DNA from: Neopestalotiopsis rosae
Taxonomy: Eukaryota; Ascomycota; Sordariomycetes; Amphisphaeriales; Sporocadaceae
Reading direction: 5' to 3'
Length of the DNA: 64,000 nt
Assembly: GCA_023078685.1 (NCBI GenBank)
Contig: JALGAS010000004.1
Location: 5,518,001 to 5,582,000 of the forward strand
Below the pieces are notes generated by a model. The model was not told the origin of the DNA. It made no database searches and saw nothing but the letters and a program-made list of their open reading frames with translations. Shown here in pieces: positions 59,933 through 64,000 of the stretch; position 1 is the stretch's first letter, and each line of letters opens with the position of its first letter. The position numbers and the translations under genes are program-made.

Positions 59933-60774
59933 CGGACGGGCTCGACGTGGGTCACTCCAGTACTCGCTGGTGCGACGACCTCATGACTTAGGCCGTGAAA
60001 CTTACAAAGACAAGAGGGCCTGCCATACACTACGTAAGAGGAGCTGAACTAGTATTTAAACTCGATTTTACTGGATGGGGAATCCCGACTTTCTCGTACA
60101 CTGAGCTTACAAATAGACAGACGCGGTGCTGTCTAGCCGTCATTCCGAGTTCTCCAGGCGACTTGCGCCGCATTCATGCAGCCACATCAGTCCTACGTTT
60201 CTTACCAAGTAGGTGTCTTCAGTAATAGCAATTCCATTCTTGTGTCGACAAATTGCTCACGGGCATATGGCTGCAGCATACTAGCTTCGACGCAGCCACG
60301 AGAGCCTAAACGTGAATCGGAGCATACGACAAGAAAATCACCGTGATTAGCTGAGCCACTAGCTTGCTTCGATCGACCTATGATTCATGCAGTTGGATGT
60401 CCAGCGAGCTTTGGCGACGGGTTTTCAATACATGTTGCAACCTTGCATCCCTATGATCTGACCAGTGAGATGAAGGTGTTGTAAATGTGAGCATGCCCCT
60501 TGCTTAAATAGTACTCCAACGCGTGCGGGGATTAGTGGCGGGCCTTTGAGGTCGCGTAATTTACAACATACGGATGGTACAGACGCCGCTCCATCCTGTG
60601 CCGTAAGCAGTCCTCCATATCTAGCTCAAACCCATAAGAAGCAAGGGGCAATGACCGCAGTTCTCTCTTCCAAGCTCTACGTTCACATCTGACATTTGTG
60701 AAGTCAAACTCTGCATCTTACCTAGCACAACCCCTCGGGGATCTTACATTTCGCCATTTTACCTCGTGCTCAAA
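59933..60774. other. Intergenic, no gene seen
   Basis: Right flank of the gypsy relic and promoter side of the methyltransferase gene. No terminal repeat, reverse transcriptase or host gene motif is recognised. Confidence 0.45.
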
Positions 60775-62300
60775 ATGGCACCAACCAAAGTCACTCCCCG
60801 AATCGTCGAACTGGCAGCAAAGATAAGCACCTCGGTCGCAGAGCTGCAAGCGTGTCTCTCTGCCCAGGGAATTGAATCTCCATCCTTTGCCGAGGACAGC
60901 CCTCCAAGTCTCCCTTCCGATATGCACCAGCTTCGGGATGATGTATTGGACGCAACTGCTGAGCTCCATGAGGTTCTTTTAGAACCTTTGATGCTGATTT
61001 ACAAGTTTGCTGGGGTAAATATTGATAAGTCTCAGCTAGCTACCTAGAAACTAATGTTCTCAAGGTTTCGAATGTCGTCAGCATTGACTCAATTGTTCGG
61101 TTCAAGATTCTTGATATGATCCCCTCTGGCGGACAGGCCTCGTTTGAAGAAATCGCCGAGAAAACGAAGCTCGACAAGAGGTTAATTAGACGTCTGCTTC
61201 GGCATGCGATATCTATGCGCATCCTAATAGAGCCCGAACCAGACAGGGTGGCACATACCAAGACCTCTAAGTTCTTAGCCATACCTTATATAAGTGCCTG
61301 GGTCACATTTGAAAGTCATGACACCTGGCCGGCTATTCCTAGAGTGAGTACATATAATTCTAAAAAAAAAAAGTAAAAATAACAAAGAGCCTCAATCTAA
61401 CAGAGACACTTTTCACCAGGTCGGAGAGGCGATAGAGAAGTGGCCGCACTCCGAAGAAGCTACCGAGACTGTGAGTTCAAACCTTGTTCAATTTCTGATT
61501 CACGCGTTCCCAAACTGCTGCGAACCCCACCTACCCCCTGGACTAATGTACCCAGGCGTACGCCCTTGCAAACGGCGGAAAATCGGTATTTGAAGCTCTT
61601 GGCTCGGGCCACGAGGCAGCAATGCGTTTTGCCGGCGGGATGAAATCCCTAGATCATGTTCCGGGTTGCGGAGACGCTTTCGTTTCCAATGCCTACGATT
61701 GGTCTTCCCTCGGAGATGTAAGCATCGTGAATGTGGGTGGACAACGAGGCTCAGTCGCGATAGACCTGGCAAGCAAGTTTGAGAACATCAAGCTGCTTGT
61801 CCAGGACGCGCCCCCGATTGTCCAAGGCGCCGAATCGGCTGTCCCCGATTCATTGAAAGAGCGCGTCCGGTTCATGTCCCATGGGCTGTTTGAAACTCAG
61901 ACGGTGGAAGCAGACGTTTATTTCTTCCGTATGGTACTCCGTTCTTGGGGCGATCAGTATGCTGTCAGGATCTTGCAAGCTCAGATTCCCGCCCTCCGGC
62001 CCGGAGCAAAGATCCTCATTCAGGACGCGATCCTGCCAGGGCCGAACGATGCTAGTCCACTCTGGAGAGAGCGACTTCTCCGGTATGTAACAACTATGTG
62101 AGGCGAAGTCGTATGCGTATTGACAAAACCTCACTAGGTCGGTTGACATGGCTTTGAAATGCTACTTTAACAGCTACGACAGACATCTTGATGAATGGAA
62201 AGCGCTTCTAACAGCGGCTGATGAAAGGTTCGTCCTTCATCAGATACATGAATCGATGGACTCGAACCTTTCGGTCCTCGAAGTTCACTGGGATGTTTGA
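60775..62300 (+). CDS. SAM-dependent O-methyltransferase, catalytic His replaced by Arg
   Basis: Class I methyltransferase of the COMT-like family common in fungal secondary metabolism. Exons 60775-61014, 61065-61343, 61420-61470, 61556-62082 and 62138-62300 encode 419 residues; every join keeps frame. An N-terminal helical dimerisation region has YKFAGVSNVVSIDSIVRF and a winged-helix segment (ASFEEIAEKTKLDKRLIRRLL). The SAM site is VNVGGQRGSVAIDLA near 249-263, followed by LLVQD. The family motif FRxxLHxW reads FRMVLRSWGD here, with Arg319 (CGT at 61940-61942) where the base His normally stands. Near the end come GAKILIQDAILPG and FVLHQIHESMDSN. It may be inactive, use another base, or do a non-methylating reaction. 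The end of the protein is normal. Confidence 0.9.
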
Positions 62301-64000
62301 CTTTGCATGGAAATCCTTTGACTTCAGGCCCGGGCCTGAGGTGCATGGTGGCATCGGTAATTCTATTCTCAACTAATCTTTCACCTTCTTGAAATCACTG
62401 TTTCTATGAATCCCGCTAGCAGTAGGATACAACTTTGAGTGCACTACTTTCTTATACATCAAAGCCTGGTTTTTGCCGAGCCGGCTCTTAATAGCTACTC
62501 CTAGCCCTGGGTTCATAGGAATCCAATAGAGCCATTTGTCTTCGATTGTTATGTATCCCATGTCTCGCAGATATATGATCATAAAGCTCCCGAAAATTGT
62601 TGGGAACTGTTGGAGCAACTATTAGTTCTGCGTTTTTCATCATGTTTCCAATACGTAGCACATAGAATAGCAAGCCCAGTGTCAAGCATGTTCCCTCCCA
62701 AGTCTTTGCGTGCTCTCGCGTTGCCATGTGGTACGTATTACAAACTGGTGGAAGGAGACAAACTGACATCTTTGGTTGATACTGAAAACACAATGGATTG
62801 AAAACCTTTGCGAAACGTTTTGGCCCATCACAACCAGTTCACGCTAGACAGACAGCTACTGTTGTTAGCAATACTTCTCAGAAAACACGTCAACCTGTTT
62901 GGGGATGACAGCAGATGCTAAAAGTAATGTGCTTGTCAGCCCTGGTATTTGCGTTATTATAGGACGGTTATAAAAAGTGGCTCTGGCCCCTATTGATAGC
63001 TGTTCAGAGTTCGGTCTGGTCACTATCCACCCTCGTACTGGCCCTCTACCTTTCTTCTTCACTCTACTCAAGAAAGAAGACGGGCGCCAATCAACGTGAT
63101 TATCATCGGTAACACGAAGTCACGCATTAACGGCGCAGTCAAAATGTCAAAAGTACAAACCCTGACCGAAAGAAGCCAAAGATGGAGGAGAAGAACCTGA
63201 TTTGAATTGATAACTATGCGTATAGAGCGGACAGCATAATGGGTGGTAATGGGAGAGTACAGGCATAGTGGTCATTGATGACACCGAATGCAAACGGCCA
63301 ATAGGGATTGTCCCCAGCCTACCTCTCTGCTCAACACCACTCCACACTGCCACCAACATTAATATTCAATCCGGAAGTTTCCCGTTGCTTCTCACTACGA
63401 AAGTGAGATTCCATGGATGTTCCTTTATAGCCCGAAGGCGATATAAATGATTCTATCAATTATTATAGTAGGAAATATCAATCCAAAGTGGCCATTGTTC
63501 TGTTCGCAGTGTCGAAGAATGAGTAGTATCACGGTGTCTTGCATCTCTCGAAAATTTTCAATCGGAAAGCCGCTAGGATTATTTGATTTGGAGAGGCCAT
63601 GTTCACTTTCTAACTGCCGTTTGTCCCCCGCCAAGGAATTGAAAAAGTCGGCGGTGGCAGAGCAACAGGAGTTGCGCTGATCCTTTTCAGATTACGACAG
63701 CAAGACAAGCACCCGGAATAACGCAGCATCGACACAAACATCCACGTCGACATCAATATTCAAATCAATTGCACTAAAGCTATTGTGGAGCATCGCATTC
63801 TAGCTGAACATCACAATGAGTTCGTATTCGACCCCAGATGATTGGCCCTCGTATACTTCTAACGCGCATCTACCTAGTCTTCACGCCAGAGTCAAGTCCC
63901 ATCAGGGAGAGCCCTCCAAGAAAGATTGCAGATCTTGACGGAAAACTGGTTTGTATCTATCGTGACAATTCTCCGTCGCAATTCGACTGACTTGTCCTAC
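62301..64000. other. Right-end region, no firm gene
   Basis: Two overlapping minus-strand frames at 62373-62793 compete with each other and carry no known motif. An ATG at 63816 opens a 40-codon frame (MSSYSTPDDWPSYTSN) that could be the first exon of a gene continuing beyond the window, but there is no splice or domain support. The rest shows nothing recognisable. Confidence 0.4.

Noticed and set aside
62373..62793. Two overlapping minus-strand frames as a small gene
   Set aside because: They overlap in different frames, neither has a known motif, and no intron resolves them.
63816..63938. Possible first exon of a gene leaving the window
   Set aside because: Only 40 codons with no clear donor site or domain; kept as a remark only.
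1..64000. CRISPR array, prophage, integron or bacterial defence island
   Set aside because: No regularly spaced repeats and no bacterial gene layout; introns and gene families are fungal throughout.

Overview
This is nuclear DNA of a filamentous ascomycete, most likely a Sordariomycete and plausibly Hypocreales (inference). Genes have short introns of about 45-160 bp with GTRNGT-type donors, CTRAY-like branch points and YAG acceptors. Gene families point the same way: HET-domain proteins, a fungal STAND-type N-terminal domain protein, a STE3-type mating receptor and a fungal-specific transcription factor domain. I see no bacterial operons, CRISPR array or phage genes. Exon joins were worked out by hand from splice signals; every multi-exon model reported as intact keeps one open frame whose total length is a multiple of three.

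Left and centre (about 4-38 kb) are mostly housekeeping genes: an Erf4-like Ras-palmitoylation subunit (4.2-5.7 kb, +), a transcription factor lacking a visible zinc cluster (6.7-8.8 kb, -), mitochondrial ssDNA-binding protein RIM1 (9.7-10.3 kb, -), a STE3-like pheromone receptor (11.7-13.4 kb, +), phosphoribosylformylglycinamidine synthase ADE6 (24.9-29.1 kb, -), a basic Ser/Pro-rich protein (30.4-32.8 kb, +), a LIM-type zinc protein with an in-frame stop (33.5-35.1 kb, +), Mediator subunit 10 (36.2-36.8 kb, +) and a conserved hypothetical gene (37.2-38.2 kb, -). Interspersed are more variable genes: a STAND N-terminal domain protein without an NTPase (15.0-16.3 kb, +), a membrane-anchored collagen-like protein with 50 uninterrupted Gly-X-Y triplets (17.3-18.4 kb, +), a microsomal-type epoxide hydrolase (19.7-21.0 kb, -) and a HET protein (22.2-24.4 kb, +).

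The right part (about 40-64 kb) looks accessory. It holds an intact HET gene (40.0-42.1 kb, +), a secreted FAD-linked oxidase (42.6-44.5 kb, +), two convergent ankyrin-type genes (44.9-46.0 kb, + and 46.6-49.4 kb, -), a secreted beta-lactamase-fold serine hydrolase (51.2-53.1 kb, +), a broken HET gene (53.8-56.3 kb, +), an APH-type phosphotransferase (56.6-58.0 kb, -), a Ty3/gypsy relic abutting a decayed gene (58.5-59.9 kb, -) and an O-methyltransferase with a substituted catalytic His (60.8-62.3 kb, +). Degenerate repeats flank the serine hydrolase and the ankyrin pair.

How genes may work together (inference): HET, STAND-N and ankyrin genes resemble the fungal self/non-self recognition repertoire and sit in a tract of repeats and decay. 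Three genes each carry an in-frame nonsense codon that a CpA-to-TpA change could explain, the hallmark of repeat-induced point mutation (RIP), although a RIP origin is not shown. The oxidase, hydrolase, kinase-like and methyltransferase genes could modify small molecules, but no backbone synthase is in the window.
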